Positions 35,561 to 47,800 of a stretch of 64,000 nt of DNA are shown here, one piece after another. Numbering within the stretch: position 1 is the stretch's first letter; every line of letters starts with the position of its first letter. Made by a program: the position numbers and the translations under genes. Under the pieces are notes generated by a model. That model was not told the DNA's origin. It ran no database searches and saw nothing but the letters and a program-made list of their open reading frames with translations. The DNA comes from Adiantum capillus-veneris (Eukaryota > Streptophyta > Polypodiopsida > Polypodiales > Pteridaceae): the NCBI GenBank assembly GCA_014529385.2, contig CM043963.1, positions 104,264,912 to 104,328,911 on the forward strand, given 5' to 3'.

Positions 35561-36556
35561 CAATAATGATCATAATCCAAATTGCAACACGATCACAATC
35601 TTGCTATCATGACACCTTGCATAGATCTTGTTTCACTTTGTAGAGTAGATATCACATTGGTTTTTGCAACGTCTATATATATCTATTTGTAAGCTAACAT
35701 GTTGCTACTTGTAGGCTATCCTGCTATTGCTGGCAAATTTTTTTTGCCATAACATTTTCGTACAAACTCAGAATATAGCCTTCCCGGTACTCCACACGAT
35801 GGGAACAAATCTGATCTACAAGGTAGCGTAGACATAATTGAGAAAAAACTCTTCCTTTGGCTAAAAATATAACTTTTAGGCTACAACTCAAAAAAAAACT
35901 ATTCAACAATCTTTTAAACCATATTTAACAAAAGATGTAAGATATTTCATTCTTTTTTACTTTAAGAACTTGGAAAATTAGTTCTATTACAACCTTTTGC
36001 AAATTTGTGTGGTGGAGAATATCCTCCAACCAACAACCAGCAAACAAAATGTGCTTCAATATTCTCTCAGTTGTACCTTGCCCTCCATTTGTGCCAGGGG
36101 AGGCTTGTGTGTGTGCCTACACCTTGATATTTTGTACGCCTACACCCTTTGTGTCTAGGGGATGAAAATTTGCGTTCAAGGGGAGGCTTGTGAATTGTGT
36201 GTCTCACTTTAGTGTGTTTTGAGGAGAGGATTGTGTGAGTGATATGCAACCAAAACCCACATAGGAAAGGATTGTTGGGATGCAAGGTTTTATTGTATCT
36301 CTTGTGTAAACGATATCTTCCACCTAAAAAAAATGTCATGTGTCAGTAAACCATGTGAAGAACCCCGTACCACCCATGGTTTTAAAAAAAATCCACTTGT
36401 GTTTGTGCATAGGCAACCACATCTTGTGCTCATGTGTCAAAAGCCTATCTCTTTTGTATAAGCCTATATAGAGGCACATTCTGCTGAATGAAAAGTAAGT
36501 CTATTATATTGAAACTATACTCTATTGTATTGTGTGTCCAATATCAAGACCTAAGC

Positions 36557-36652
36557 TAACTCTATTCTAATCATACTCTTATACCAGTTGTTGGGTAAAG
36601 GTGGTTGGGTTAGTGTTCCATTAATGGCATGAGCATGATTAGAATAGAGTTA
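36557..36652. repeat. Inverted-repeat-flanked LTR-end module, unit 3
   Basis: Arms 36557-36578 and 36631-36652 pair with one mismatch. The centre again reads in flipped orientation and, on the minus strand, gives CCCAACAACTGGTATAAGAG, close to the initiator-tRNA PBS. Confidence 0.6.
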
Positions 36653-37067
36653 ACAAACCAAACAACATGAATGAAGAAGATCAAAATCACTATGAAAATG
36701 ATCAAGAAAACGTCCACACACGACAAAGATCGGGACATCAAGACGAAGGGATAGCAGTTGGGGGACATTCTCCAACATTTTCAAAATAATTTAGAAGTCC
36801 TTTTGTACATCTAGAATATTTTGAGGAATTTTTCCCATGTGGTTTTTCCCTCTATTGTACATCTATGTGCATTGTGTCTTTCTAGGAATGGCAATCTTCT
36901 TTTGATCCATCTTATCATGGATTATACAAACATACTTTTGTGGTTGATTTTCTAAATATGTGCACCGTGCATAATATAAGCTCCTACAACTCTTATGTTG
37001 TGCCATGTGAACTTCTCTTTCTCTCAAGAGAAGAGATCTCTCTTCAAGAGAAGGTTTAGCTTCTAGC

Positions 37068-37993
37068 CATTAGAAGATTTCGGAGGTCTTTTTGAGGGCC
37101 TTTTAGAAGAGAGAGGAAAAAGCGCTCCTCCAATGAAAAAATAACTTATGTTATGAAAAAAATAGATTGATATTAAGAAAAATATAAAAAAAGTGTCAGT
37201 GGTCCTTGAAAACGGGCGCCTTTTCATTCAATGCGAATGTCTTTTTCATGAGGTAGGTGGCGCTCATTTAATATGGCTTTGGTCATCATGGAAATTTAAA
37301 AACATCACAAAACTGACAATTGGTGTTGGAAATTGAAGCTTTTGACATGATCAGTGCATCTCGAATGTCCAAAATCCTAAAAAATGCCTATCTACTTGCC
37401 TCAATTTGACAGAGGGAGAAATCACCAAAAAACCCCTAAAAGGGGGATTTTGGATCATGGCGCGCGAGGGACCATCTGGAGAATTTTAGATGACCCTCTA
37501 CGTGCCATGATTCACTTTTTTCATTTTTTGCCTCATGGCACATGAAGGGCCATTTGGAATTTTCCAGATGCCCCTCCGCATGCCGTGAGGCAAAATCTCC
37601 TTTTTAGGGTATTTTGACAAATTCTCCCTCTCTCGCTGTCAGATTGAGGCAAGTAGCTAGACAGTGTTTAAGTTTTTGGTCATTTTGAACGCATTGGAGG
37701 TATCAAAAACTTCAAATTCTAACACTGGCTGATAATTTTGTGATTTTTTTAATTTCAATGATGACGAAAGCTATATTGAATGAGCGTCATGTACTTCATG
37801 AAAACGACACACGCATTGAATGAAAAAGTGACCGTTTTCAAGGATTTTTGAAAAGTTAGGTTCACTTTTCAGAGTGTCTAGTTCTCCTTTTGGATGTACG
37901 CAACAAGTGCAAGTATATTTTAAGAACATTTTCTAGAGAGAGAAATAGGATTTCTTAGAAGGCCCTCCAAATGACCTCCGAAATCTCCTAATG
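37068..37993. mobile_element. Foldback element, about 0.93 kb
   Basis: Ends CATTAGAAGATTTCGGAGGTC (left) and GACCTCCGAAATCTCCTAATG (right) are inverted. Inside, 37203-37500 is the reverse complement, with substitutions, of about 37540-37844. Both arms contain the TCCTTGAAAACGG, TTTTCATTCAATGCG, TACTTGCCTCAAT and ACAG(A/C)GAG blocks. Nearly the whole element can fold on itself around 37520. No coding capacity. Related termini appear at 22861-22935 and 27461-27542. Confidence 0.65.
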
Positions 37994-39540
37994 CTTGCCT
38001 TGATTGATGAACTACAGACATTGCACTTAGAGAATTCACTTGTCTATGTTAAAGTGACATGTGGATACTCTTTGTTCCAAATTCTAACAAAAGAAGATTG
38101 AAATAACTTCTTCTCATAGCCCATTTGGTCCAGTGTTGTGTTGATTTCGCTTAAAATGTCATCACATTGATGGAGTCACTAATTGAGTCTCTCATGAGCC
38201 ATCTAGTAGTGTTTTTTCTTCTATGTGGCATCTTCTCGGAGTTGTTATCCACAAATTCATTTAATAGTACTCTTGCTAAACTAGTATGTTGAAATCCTCT
38301 TCTCAATGTACATGTGTTACCATGCACATATTTACACACACCGTTTTCAAAATTTTCCTTGTAGTGGTAAAATGATGTCCTTGGTATTCCATGTAGCTCA
38401 TTCCATGCTCTGTAGCAAACAATAGAGCCATTTATCTTGAATTGGTATCACATCTTCGCATCTTTCTGATAGCATAAAGATAGAGCATTTTTATATACAT
38501 AATTTGTGCCTGCTTTTTGAGACTCTCCCCAAAATTCTTGCCATAATCTTGTCACCAAATCACGATCTGCAAACTGACAGCATTTTTTTCCACAACAATC
38601 AATGCATGAAACCCTTTGAACTGACTTAGTTTAAAGATAAAAAGTAAAAATTGCTGCTGCTTGCACTTTTTGAGTCCTGTTGATGAATCTGTATCGTCTC
38701 TTCCTTAGCAAAGAGGCATCAACACTACCATCAAGTTTTTTCCCAGCATTGTCATCATTGGATACATCCTCATGTCTAGTATGCATCCCATCAATAATAA
38801 CAAAGTGTTGTAGTGGGCTCCCATCCAACATGGTTGTCTATTGGATGGGCCAATTTAGCAAAGTAATGCTTCCCACTTATGGCATATTCTCACTAATTGC
38901 ATTCTCCCTTTCAATACCAACGCCCACAAAGTCATCACCAAGTACCTAAAAATTAACATAATCATGTGAAAATACATACAAGAAGGTCCCTTCATTCACA
39001 GTGTGCATCATTGTGTCATCCTTTAAAAGGACCCTTTGATTTCTCCAAGATTCTTGTATTGACATTTCAAACTCAGGCTTGTAATAGGTATTGCATCTAT
39101 AACTAGAGGATCAAGATGATTCCCTTGTTCATCACCACTGTAGCTTTCATTTGTGTCAATTACATTGTCATTCATTATGGATTTTTGCAGAAGAAGCTTA
39201 GGCCATTGAGCAGCATTCCATAATGAGCTTTGGAGAGATGTAGTATCCATTGTAGAAAACAGGAGGATCACATTCTTCAAACATTCCTCCACTAGTATAG
39301 ATACATTTCCTTGCCCTATCTTTGTACCACCACAAGTGGAATTGGAATTTTTTAATACACGCACAAACAATACTAACAATTTCATTATCAAGTATCATAT
39401 GCACTTTCTCACCAGATTCAAAGTCCATCATGTAAGTTAAAAAGAAACACCTTGTTAAGTTCATATTTATAGATAAGTTCTCTTTGGAAAAAAATGTATA
39501 AGCTACAGTACACATCACACACAAGGGTTGTGAATACTAT
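37994..39540 (-). pseudogene. Unrecognised minus-strand coding remnants
   Basis: Overlapping frames 39524-39198 (with IYTSGGMFEECDPPVFYNGY) and 39391-39023, plus 38831-38631 (HFVIIDGMHTRHEDVSND), read like protein broken by frameshifts. I recognise no family; a DNA-transposon or virus-like host gene origin is possible but unsupported. 37994-38600 carries nothing clear. Confidence 0.3.
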
Positions 39541-39570
39541 AACTCTATAGACATTGCTATATTAGATCAT

Positions 39571-42500
39571 AGCTTGGACAAGTGGTGGACCTAGTTGTAA
39601 TGGCCAGTGTCCAAGGTGCTATTTTAGAAACTTGCTTCTCAATATCTGAGTATCTCTTGCTTCTTCCAATGGAAGTAAAGGCTGGACAAGGGGGGATCTT
39701 GAAACCAAAATCCCCTTTCTATATGAGGTAAACCTTGGAGAAATGGTGGACTTAGTTATATTGGCTATTGTTCAAGGTGCTATTGTAGGAACTTGCTTCG
39801 CAATGTCCAAGTATCCCTTGCTTCTTTCAATGGAAGTAAGGTTGGACAAGTGGTGGAAATGTCCAGTGTACAAGGTGGTATTTTAGGAACTTGATTCCCA
39901 ATGTTAAAGTATCTCTTGCTTCTTTCAATGGAAGTATGGTTGGACAAGTGAATCTGATTCTCAAAACCAAAAGTCCCTTTCTATATGAGAGTAAAGCTTG
40001 GACAAGTGGTGGACCTAGTTAATGTACAAAGTGAACTATTGTAGGGCCTTGGTTCTCAATGTCCAAGTAGCCCTTTCTTATTTTAACACTAGGTTGGTAA
40101 TGGGACACTTTTATGTCCTGGGACACTTTTATGTCCTGTTAAGTCACCATTTTCCTTGAATTATGTCAAGAGTTTCAAAATGGATTTTGAGGTGCTATCT
40201 GTCTAGAAAGTTGTCTCATGAGCTGAAAAAAACTCGACATTCTTTTGCAATATCAATTCCATCTTTAACCTTGTCCTTGCACAACATTTCACAACCTAAA
40301 CTGTGTGAAAAAACGGGTCCTGTTTTTGGCTTTTTTCAACTTTTTGCAACTATACCACTCTAGAATTCATGTTTGTGAGGTCTATAATGCTAGAGAACTA
40401 TCTTTAGTAGTCCTCAACATATCCTGAAGCTTCTAGGGAGAAATAAATGTTAAAGTTGTAAGTTATAACCAAATTAAAAAAATTGTCAAATCCTGGTTTT
40501 TAGCCAATTTTAGCTCTTCTATGATTTTTTTGGTGGCTTTCATGATATCCAAATGTGGTTTTGATTTTCTATGTCGCATAATGTAACATAAATCTAATAT
40601 TCCTTGAGTTTTGGGGTACCTAATACCCTATTTTTCACAATAGACAACGATGGTTGATTTTTTCAATTATAGAAGAAAATGAAACATTCTAGTATATCAA
40701 GTATAGCTTTTTCAATATTGTTAGTTTCTTGTGACAACTACATGCATTTTGTAGGTAGTAACCATATCTAGTCATAAGGATCAAATTTGGCTAGATACTG
40801 AATAGTTTCTATGGGATTCTACAACTCATAATGTTGAACCCAGTTTTTTCATGTTTGCTGTATTTAGCACTTCATCTTTGTCCCCAAGATTCCCCTTGGT
40901 AAGAAATGTATTATTCTTTTGACATGCTTCATGGCTCCTTATGAACGTAAAGGACAATACGGAACTAAGAAAACATGCATATATTATTTGTATTGAGCGT
41001 GGCTATAGAAACTTTGATGATAGGTTTGCAGAATGGTAAAAATTCAACTTTTTTGTACCTATTTCTTTTGGCAAAACGAAAAATAGTGAGTGAAAAGCAA
41101 TCATATGTTCTGATCACCAACCCATTGAAGTTAACTAGGGAATTTATCTCAAGTCCTACAAAAATCCCTAATCTTATTTTTATGCAATAAAACGTAAGAA
41201 ATGACTGTTTTGATGAAAATGTACTGGTCCATCAACTTTGGAGGCTTGGTGTGACCAAAAGATGAGAAATTTTACAAGTTTCTTATTTTTTACATGTGTA
41301 GTAGGCCTTGAACTATACCCTCATGAAAGGATTTTACAAAATGAGTGGATCTACTATGGTTTTGGAGGTTTTTTTTCAAAACCCTGAAAAGACACTTTTA
41401 TGTCCTGTTAGGTTACCAACCTAGTGTTAATGGAAGTAAGGTTGGACAAGTGGTGGAGCTTGAAACAAGAAGTCCCTTTTATATATGAGAGTAAATCTTG
41501 GACAAGTGGTGGACCTAGTTAATGTCCAAGGTGAACTATTTTAGGGCCAAGTAGACCTTGCTTCTTTTAATGGAATTAAGGTTGGACAAGTGGTGGAGCT
41601 TGAAACTAGAAGTCCCTTTTATATATGAGAGTAAAACTTGGACAAGTGGTGGACCTAGTTTTAATGGCCAGTGTCCACTCAGTGTCCAAGGTGGTGTAGG
41701 AACTTGGTTCCAATGTCCAAGTATCTCTTGCTTCTTTCAATGCAAGTAAGGTTGGACAAGTGATGGATCTCCAAACCAAAAGTCCCTTTCTAAATGAGGT
41801 TAAATGTTGTACAAGTGGTGGAACTAGCTTTAATGACCAATGTCCAAGCTGAACTATTGTAGGGCCTCAATGTCCAAGTAGCCCTTGCTTATTTTAATGG
41901 AAACAAAATTGGAGAAGTGGTGGATCTTGAACAAAAACCCCCCTGCTTTATTTGAGGGTAGCTTGAACAAGTGGTGACCCTAGTTTTAATGTCCAATGTT
42001 CAAGGCGAACTACAAGCAGATAAATCCAATGGTTGGAGAAGTGGTGAATATTGGACCAACTATAATAGAGTATAGCTTGGACAAGTGGGTGGATCGATAA
42101 GTTTTAATGGCAAACATAAGACAATTTCAAGGCCTTACTTCCCAATGTCTAAGTAGCCCTTGCTTGTTTCAATGGAAGCAAGGTTGATAGTAGGGCCTTT
42201 CTTCTCAATGTCCGAGCAGCCCTTTCTTTCTTCAATGGAAGCTTGGAGAAGTGGTGAACAAAGCTTGGAGAAGTGGTGGACGTAGTTTCAATCGCCAATG
42301 CTCAAGGTGAACTACTAGATGAGCTAGTAGCTTCCTAAAGTCAACGAAGTACTTGCTTCAACAAGGACAAGTGGTGGATCTTGAAACCAAAACCCCCTCC
42401 CTATGTAAGAGTCTTGCTTTGACAAGTGGTGGACCTAGATTTGATGGTAAATGGCAAAGGTGTACTACAAGAAAGAAACATTGATTTTTAATGTCAAAGT

Positions 42501-42800
42501 TCAATGAAAACAAGGTTGGAGTAGTGGTGGACCAAATGGTGGATTTTCAAATAGAAGATAACTTGCTATATTAGATTATGGCTTGAAACTATGGTGGACT
42601 CAAGATTTGGGCAAGGTCCAAGGTGAATTATTGCACAACCTAGCCCTTTCTTCTCTTGATAAGCAAGATTTGACAGTTGGTGAAATTTGAAACAAAAATT
42701 CCCAACCTTGCTATGATGAGAATAGCTTTGAGCATAGTTTAGACATGTTGCGGATATGGTCAATGTCCAAGAAACATTTTGAGTTCTGAGATCCAAAATA
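39571..42800. repeat. Tandem repeat field 1 (GGACAAGTGGTGGA core)
   Basis: Units of roughly 170-190 bp alternate two core sites: TTGGACAAGTGGTGGACCTAG, then AATGTCCAAG(G/T)... CCCTTGCTTCTTT(T/C)AATGGAAGTAAGGTTGGACAAG. Copies are diverged and vary in length. The TTAA-flanked element at 40087-41426 is inserted in one unit. The core is shared with the array at 44.8-48.4 kb. Confidence 0.75.
40087..41426 (+). mobile_element. TTAA-flanked 1.3-kb element, copy A (piggyBac-type ends)
   Basis: Ends CACTAGGTTGGTAA and TTACCAACCTAGTG are perfect 14-bp inverted repeats. TTAA lies directly outside each (40083-40086, 41427-41430). Sister units of the surrounding array carry the empty site CTT(A/C)TTTTAATGGAA with one TTAA, so the four bases were duplicated on insertion. 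The subterminal motif GGACACTTTTATGTCC occurs twice in tandem at the left end and once at the right. No transposase is seen; the 71-codon ORF at 40975-41190 has no known domain. TTAA duplication is the signature of piggyBac, not of CACTA elements (3-bp duplication). Confidence 0.8.
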
Positions 42801-44009
42801 GAGTCATTTTCCACCACTTATTTATGTTGATTGTGCTTGGTGAATTGTGAAGCAAGGAAAGAGATTGGGTTTTAGATACATAGCTTATCTAAGCTAGACC
42901 ACAATTGAGAAAGTGGAATAGGGTGGTGCAACAAGAGATAAGAGTGGGGTTTGAGGAAGCACCCCAAGCGGGGTCAAGGGGTAGCTACCCCTGTGGGCAA
43001 TGCCCCAAGGAGGGTCAAGGGGCAGTAACCCCAAGCGGGGTCAAGAATTTTTTAACGTAGAAAAACACATTGTTTTATCTCTTTTCAACAAAATTTCTTT
43101 GCTTTTTGGAGCGAGGTCAATACTAATATAAAATGCAACAATACAGCTTACGTGGCATTTTAGTAAGCAAACCCTATCAAACTCAAATTTACTTGCATAG
43201 AGGTCAAAAAACATAGAGAATATACACACACAGCACACGCATGAGACGCAGGAGGATGCACAGAAAATTTTCCATCATACTCATCAGGTGCAAGAGACCA
43301 TCGACGCGTACGAGATACGGGGTTGCTACAATGTAGACGCTACAAGAGACCATCACCGTGGAAAAACAGAAGCAATCTTGTTTGCCTGACAGAGGCAAGC
43401 TTGTTTGATTGGAAAATGCAAGCTTGAGAACCTCATTGTGCTCAACAGAGGAGAGCTTTCAAAAGGTCCAACCCTCTCTCCCTCTCTCTGTATCTCTCTC
43501 TGTTTTGTTGTTTTCATGTGCAGCTAATGACTCTCTGTCATTCACTTTTGATTCAAATTTTGATTCAGTTTCAGATACTGATTCAGCTTTTGACTCAGTT
43601 CTTGATAATGGTTTAGGTTCTGATTTGTGCACAAAAATACAAGGTTAAGGGTTTTCAATATTGAATATTGTTTTCATTTCCCATCTAACTCATTTCTCAC
43701 TCAACACGCATGAACTCTAAGTGTTGTTTTCCTCTCTCTCTTGCACATACTCATGTGTAAAGGTTCTATGTACATACTTAAGTGTGCATACTTATAGGTG
43801 AAAACAATAATGTACACAATAGTGTAAGTTTGATTCAGTTTTGGTGAGGTTGATTCTTGCACTGAGGTATGCTTTGGTATTGTTTGGCTTCTTTCTGTCC
43901 AATACGTCTCAAAACTTTGACTTTCAAGGGGTTGCTCTCAACAAATTTATTATAGCTTGGTGACAAAGTCCTAGTGGGGTAAAATGAGAAAAGATCTGAA
44001 CATAAAGAA
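42801..44009. other. Non-array spacer with CCCCAAGCGGGGTCAAGG repeats
   Basis: 42960-43050 has three to four copies of a 30-bp pattern (CCCCAAGCGGGGTCAAGGGG and AGGAGGGTCAAGGGGCAG). The rest (including a Ser/Asp-rich chance ORF at 43409-43648) is unassigned. It may be an insertion splitting the two satellite fields. Confidence 0.4.
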
Positions 44010-44803
44010 AGACCAACTATCATATTAATTTCACCTAGGCTGCTAGTTGGCCCTAGGGTTTAGGATTGAGGTTCGGGTTGAAATTGAGATTGAACAAGTG
44101 ATGGAACTTACTCTCGTGTTGTAACATCTCCATGAGGCATGGTCTCATATGTTTTCCTCACAAGTGCTTGTATATTAAGGTTGTCCAAGTGGTGGATCTA
44201 GGGTTTGAGTTTCAGTCTGTAAGAAACTTTGAATTTAGGTAGCAAAATTTGATTTCAAGCGAGAGAATTCTAGTGAAAAAATTTGAACCGGTTCCTGGTA
44301 ATTTGAACTCAGGCGGGAACATTCAAATTGAAGCGAGAAAATTTGAATTTGAACGGGAAAAGTTCAATTCACGTAGGAAAGTTTGAGATCAATTTGTTAA
44401 AAATTCCAATGAGGTGGATCTAGGAGACCAGCTATCATATTAATTTCACCTAGGCTACTAGTTAGCCCTATAGTTTAGGGTCGAGGTTCGGGTTGAAATT
44501 GAGATTGGACAAGTGGTGGACCTTGCTCTCATGTTGTAACATCTCCGTGAGGCATGGTCTCATATGTTTTCTTCACAAGTTCTTATATATTAAGGTTGGC
44601 CAAGTGGTGGATCTCGGGTTTGAGTTTCACTCGACAAGAAACTTTAAATCTAGGTGGGAAAGTTTGAATTCTATCGGCAAAATATGAACTAGAGCCTGTA
44701 ATTTGAATTTAGGCAGGAAATTTGAGTTCGAGAGGGAAAATTTGAATTTGCGTGGAAATTTTGAATTCACTTTGTTCAAAATTCTAACGAGGTGGATCTA
44801 GGA
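44010..44803. repeat. Tandem duplication of a 400-bp unit
   Basis: 44010-44427 and 44428-44803 are direct copies. Both contain ATCATATTAATTTCACC, TCGGGTTGAAATTGAGATTG, GAGGCATGGTCTCATATG, CCAAGTGGTGGATCT and then a run of GGGAAAATTTGAATT-like short repeats. They link the satellite core to an AT-rich minirepeat. Confidence 0.7.
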
Positions 44804-47800
44804 GACACCAACCATTGCATCTACCTTGCAACACTTGGTTAGAATGGCCAAGTTTTGGATCTAAGGTGAGGGGAAGAGTGCTAAGAATGGACAAGTGGTG
44901 GATATAGGGTCTGATTATCCCAGACACTTTATATAAAATTGGAAGGTGGTGAATTTATAAGACACCAATGACTGCATCCACCTTTCAAGACCTGGCTAGA
45001 ATGTCCAAGTGGTGGGGATCTAGGATGTACCTGTTTCAAACACTCTATTTGAAGTGTCTAGAATGTATCTAGTTAGAATGGCCAAGTGGTGCATCTTGGA
45101 CGCACCTACCTTTGGGAATTGACTAGAATGGCTAAGGATCTAAGTTCTACCTTTCTTACACACTTTGTTGAAAGTTGTAAATTAGAGGATTTAGAAGACA
45201 CCAAACATTGTACCCACCTTCCAAAACTTGGCTTGACTGGCCAACCGTTGAATCTTGGATGCACTTACCCTTTAGGAGTTGGTTAGAATGGCCCACTAGG
45301 GAATCTAAAGTCTACCTATTTCACACACTTTATTTGAGCTTTCAAGGTGGTGGATCTAGGAGACACCAAAAATTGGATCCACGTTTCAAGCCTTCGTTAT
45401 AATGGCCAAGTGGTGGATCTTTGATGCACCTACTTCTCAATTCTTAGTTTAATTGGCCAAGTTGTGGATCTAGGATCTAATCATCCCACAAACATTGTGT
45501 AAAGTTACAAGTGTTATGATGGCCAAGTGTTGAATTCACCTAACTTTAAGACATTGTTAGAATGGCCAAGTGGTGAATCTATGCTCTATTTTTACTATAA
45601 ATACTATTTAAAAGTGATAGATGGTGGACGTAGAAGAAACCAACCATTGCATCCACCTTGCAAGGTTTGGTTAGAATGGCCATGTGATGGATCTAGATTG
45701 TAGCCACTTTCAAGCCTTGGTTAGAATGGCCAAGTGGTGGATCTAAGGTCTGCATATTGCACACACTTTGTTTAAAATAAGAAGTTGGTGGATGTAGGAG
45801 AAACCAACCATTGCATCCACCATGGTGGATCTAGGATCTACTCATCCCACAAAATTTGTGTAAAATTATAAGTCTCATGATGGCCACGTGTTGAATGCAC
45901 CTAACTTTAAGACATGGTTAGAATGGCCAAGTTTGGATCTACGATCTATCTTTCCTACACACACTATTTAAAATTGATAGATGGTGGACGTAGGAGAAAC
46001 CAAGAATTGTATCCACCTTGCAAGATTAGGTTAGAATGGCCAAGTGGTGGATCTAAATTGCAGCCACCTTCAAGACTTGGTTAGAATGGCCAGGTGGTGG
46101 ATCTAAGGTTCCATATTACACACAATTTGGTTAAAATGGGAAGTTTGGTGGATGTAGGAGAAATCAACCGTTGCATCCACCTTGAAATATGCTTAGAATG
46201 GCCAAGTGGTGGATCTTGGATGCACCCACCTTTAGGAATTAGCTAGAATGGATAAGGATCTAAGATATACCTTTCTTACACACTTTTTTGAAAGTTGTAA
46301 ATTGAAGGATTTAGGAGACACCAACCATTGCATCCACCTTCCAAAACTTAGCTAGAATGGCCAACTGTTGGATCTTGGATGCATTCACCCTCTAGGACTG
46401 TGTTAAAATGGCCTACTGGAGAATCTAAGGTCTACCTATTTCACACACTCGTTTTGAAATTGCAAGGTGGTGGATCTAGGAGACACTAACAATTGGATCC
46501 ACATTTCAATCCTTGTTTATAATGGCCGAGTGGTGGATCTTTGACCTACTTTCCAATTCTTAGTCTAGATAGCCAAGTGGTTGATCTAGGATCTACTCAT
46601 CCACAAACTTTGTGTAATACTACAAGTGTCATGACAGTCAAGTGTTGAATGCACCTAACTTTAAGACATGGTTAAAATGTCCAAGTGGTGGATCTATAGT
46701 CTACACCCACCTACCAATACTTGGTTAGAATGGCAAAGTGGTGGATCTATGGTCTATCTTTCCTATAAACACTATTTAAAATTGATAGATGGTGGACATA
46801 GGAGAAAAAAACCATTGCATCCACCTTGCAAAATTTGGTTAGAATGGCCAAGTGGTGGATCTTAAATACAGCTACCTTCAAGACTAGGCTAGAATGGCTA
46901 GGTGGTGGATCTAAGGTCTAAATACACACTTTGTTTAAAATAAGAAGTTGGTGGATATAGGAGAAACCAACCATTGCATCCACCTTCCAAGAGTTGGAGT
47001 TAGAATGGCCAAGTGGTGGATCTTGGATGCACCCACCTTCAATAATTAGCTAGAATGGCTAAGTGGTAGATCTAACGTCTATCTTTCTCACACACTTTGT
47101 TGAAAGTTGTAAATTGGAGGATTTAGGAGACGCCAAACATTGCACCCACATTACAAAACTTTTCTAGAATGGCCAAGTGTTGGTTCTTGGATACACTCAC
47201 TCTCCAAGACTTGGTTAGAATGGCCCACGAGGAAATCTTAGGTCTACCTATTTCATGCACTTTATTTAAAATTGCAAGGTGGTGGATCTAGGAGACACCA
47301 ACAATTGGATCCACATTTCAAACCTTGGCTAGGATGACGAATTGGCAGATCTTTGATGCACATACTTTCCAAATCTTAATCTGAATGGCCAAGTGGTGGA
47401 TCTAGGATCTACTCATCCTACAAAATTTGTGTAAAATTACAAGTCTTATGATGGCCAAGTGTTGAATGCACCCAACTTCAAGACATGGTTAGGATGACCA
47501 AGTGGTGGATGATGGATGCACCCACCTACCAATACTTGGATCATGGATGTACCCACCTACTAATACTTCATTAGAATGACCAAGTGGTGGATCCAAGTAC
47601 ATATTGCACACACGTTGTTTAAAATGAGAAGTTGGTGGATGTAAGAGAAACCAACAATTGCATCCACCTTAAGAATTGTTAGAATGGCCAAGTGGTGGAT
47701 TTTATTTATAGCCACCTTCAAAACTTGGTTAGAAAGTCCAAATGGTGGATCTAAGGTCTACATATTGCACACACTTTGTTTAGAATAGGAAGTTGGTGGA

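Larger units (their letters stand above)
31417..36882 (+). mobile_element. Tandem array of three LTR-retroelement-like units
   Basis: LTR-like starts (TGTTGG(G/T)ATGC(A/G)AGG) occur at 31417, 34599 and 36273. The intervening sequences are homologous: a TATA box in AAGCCTATATAGAGG, a block with GAAGATCAACATCACC, a (TCTCAA)-rich block, and purine text GGGAAGGAT or GGAAAGGAT just before units 2 and 3. Unit 2 spans 1674 bp. Unit 1 is 1.9 kb after subtracting a 1.3-kb insertion at 32009-33304. Unit 3 stops at about 36882. The layout LTR-internal-LTR-internal-LTR suggests a tandem non-autonomous element. It has no coding domain. Confidence 0.6.

Noticed and set aside
40087-41426. CACTA (En/Spm) transposon, because the ends read CACTA...TAGTG
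   Set aside because: CACTA elements duplicate 3 bp. Here the empty sites show a 4-bp TTAA duplication, and there is no transposase or array of CACTA subterminal repeats.
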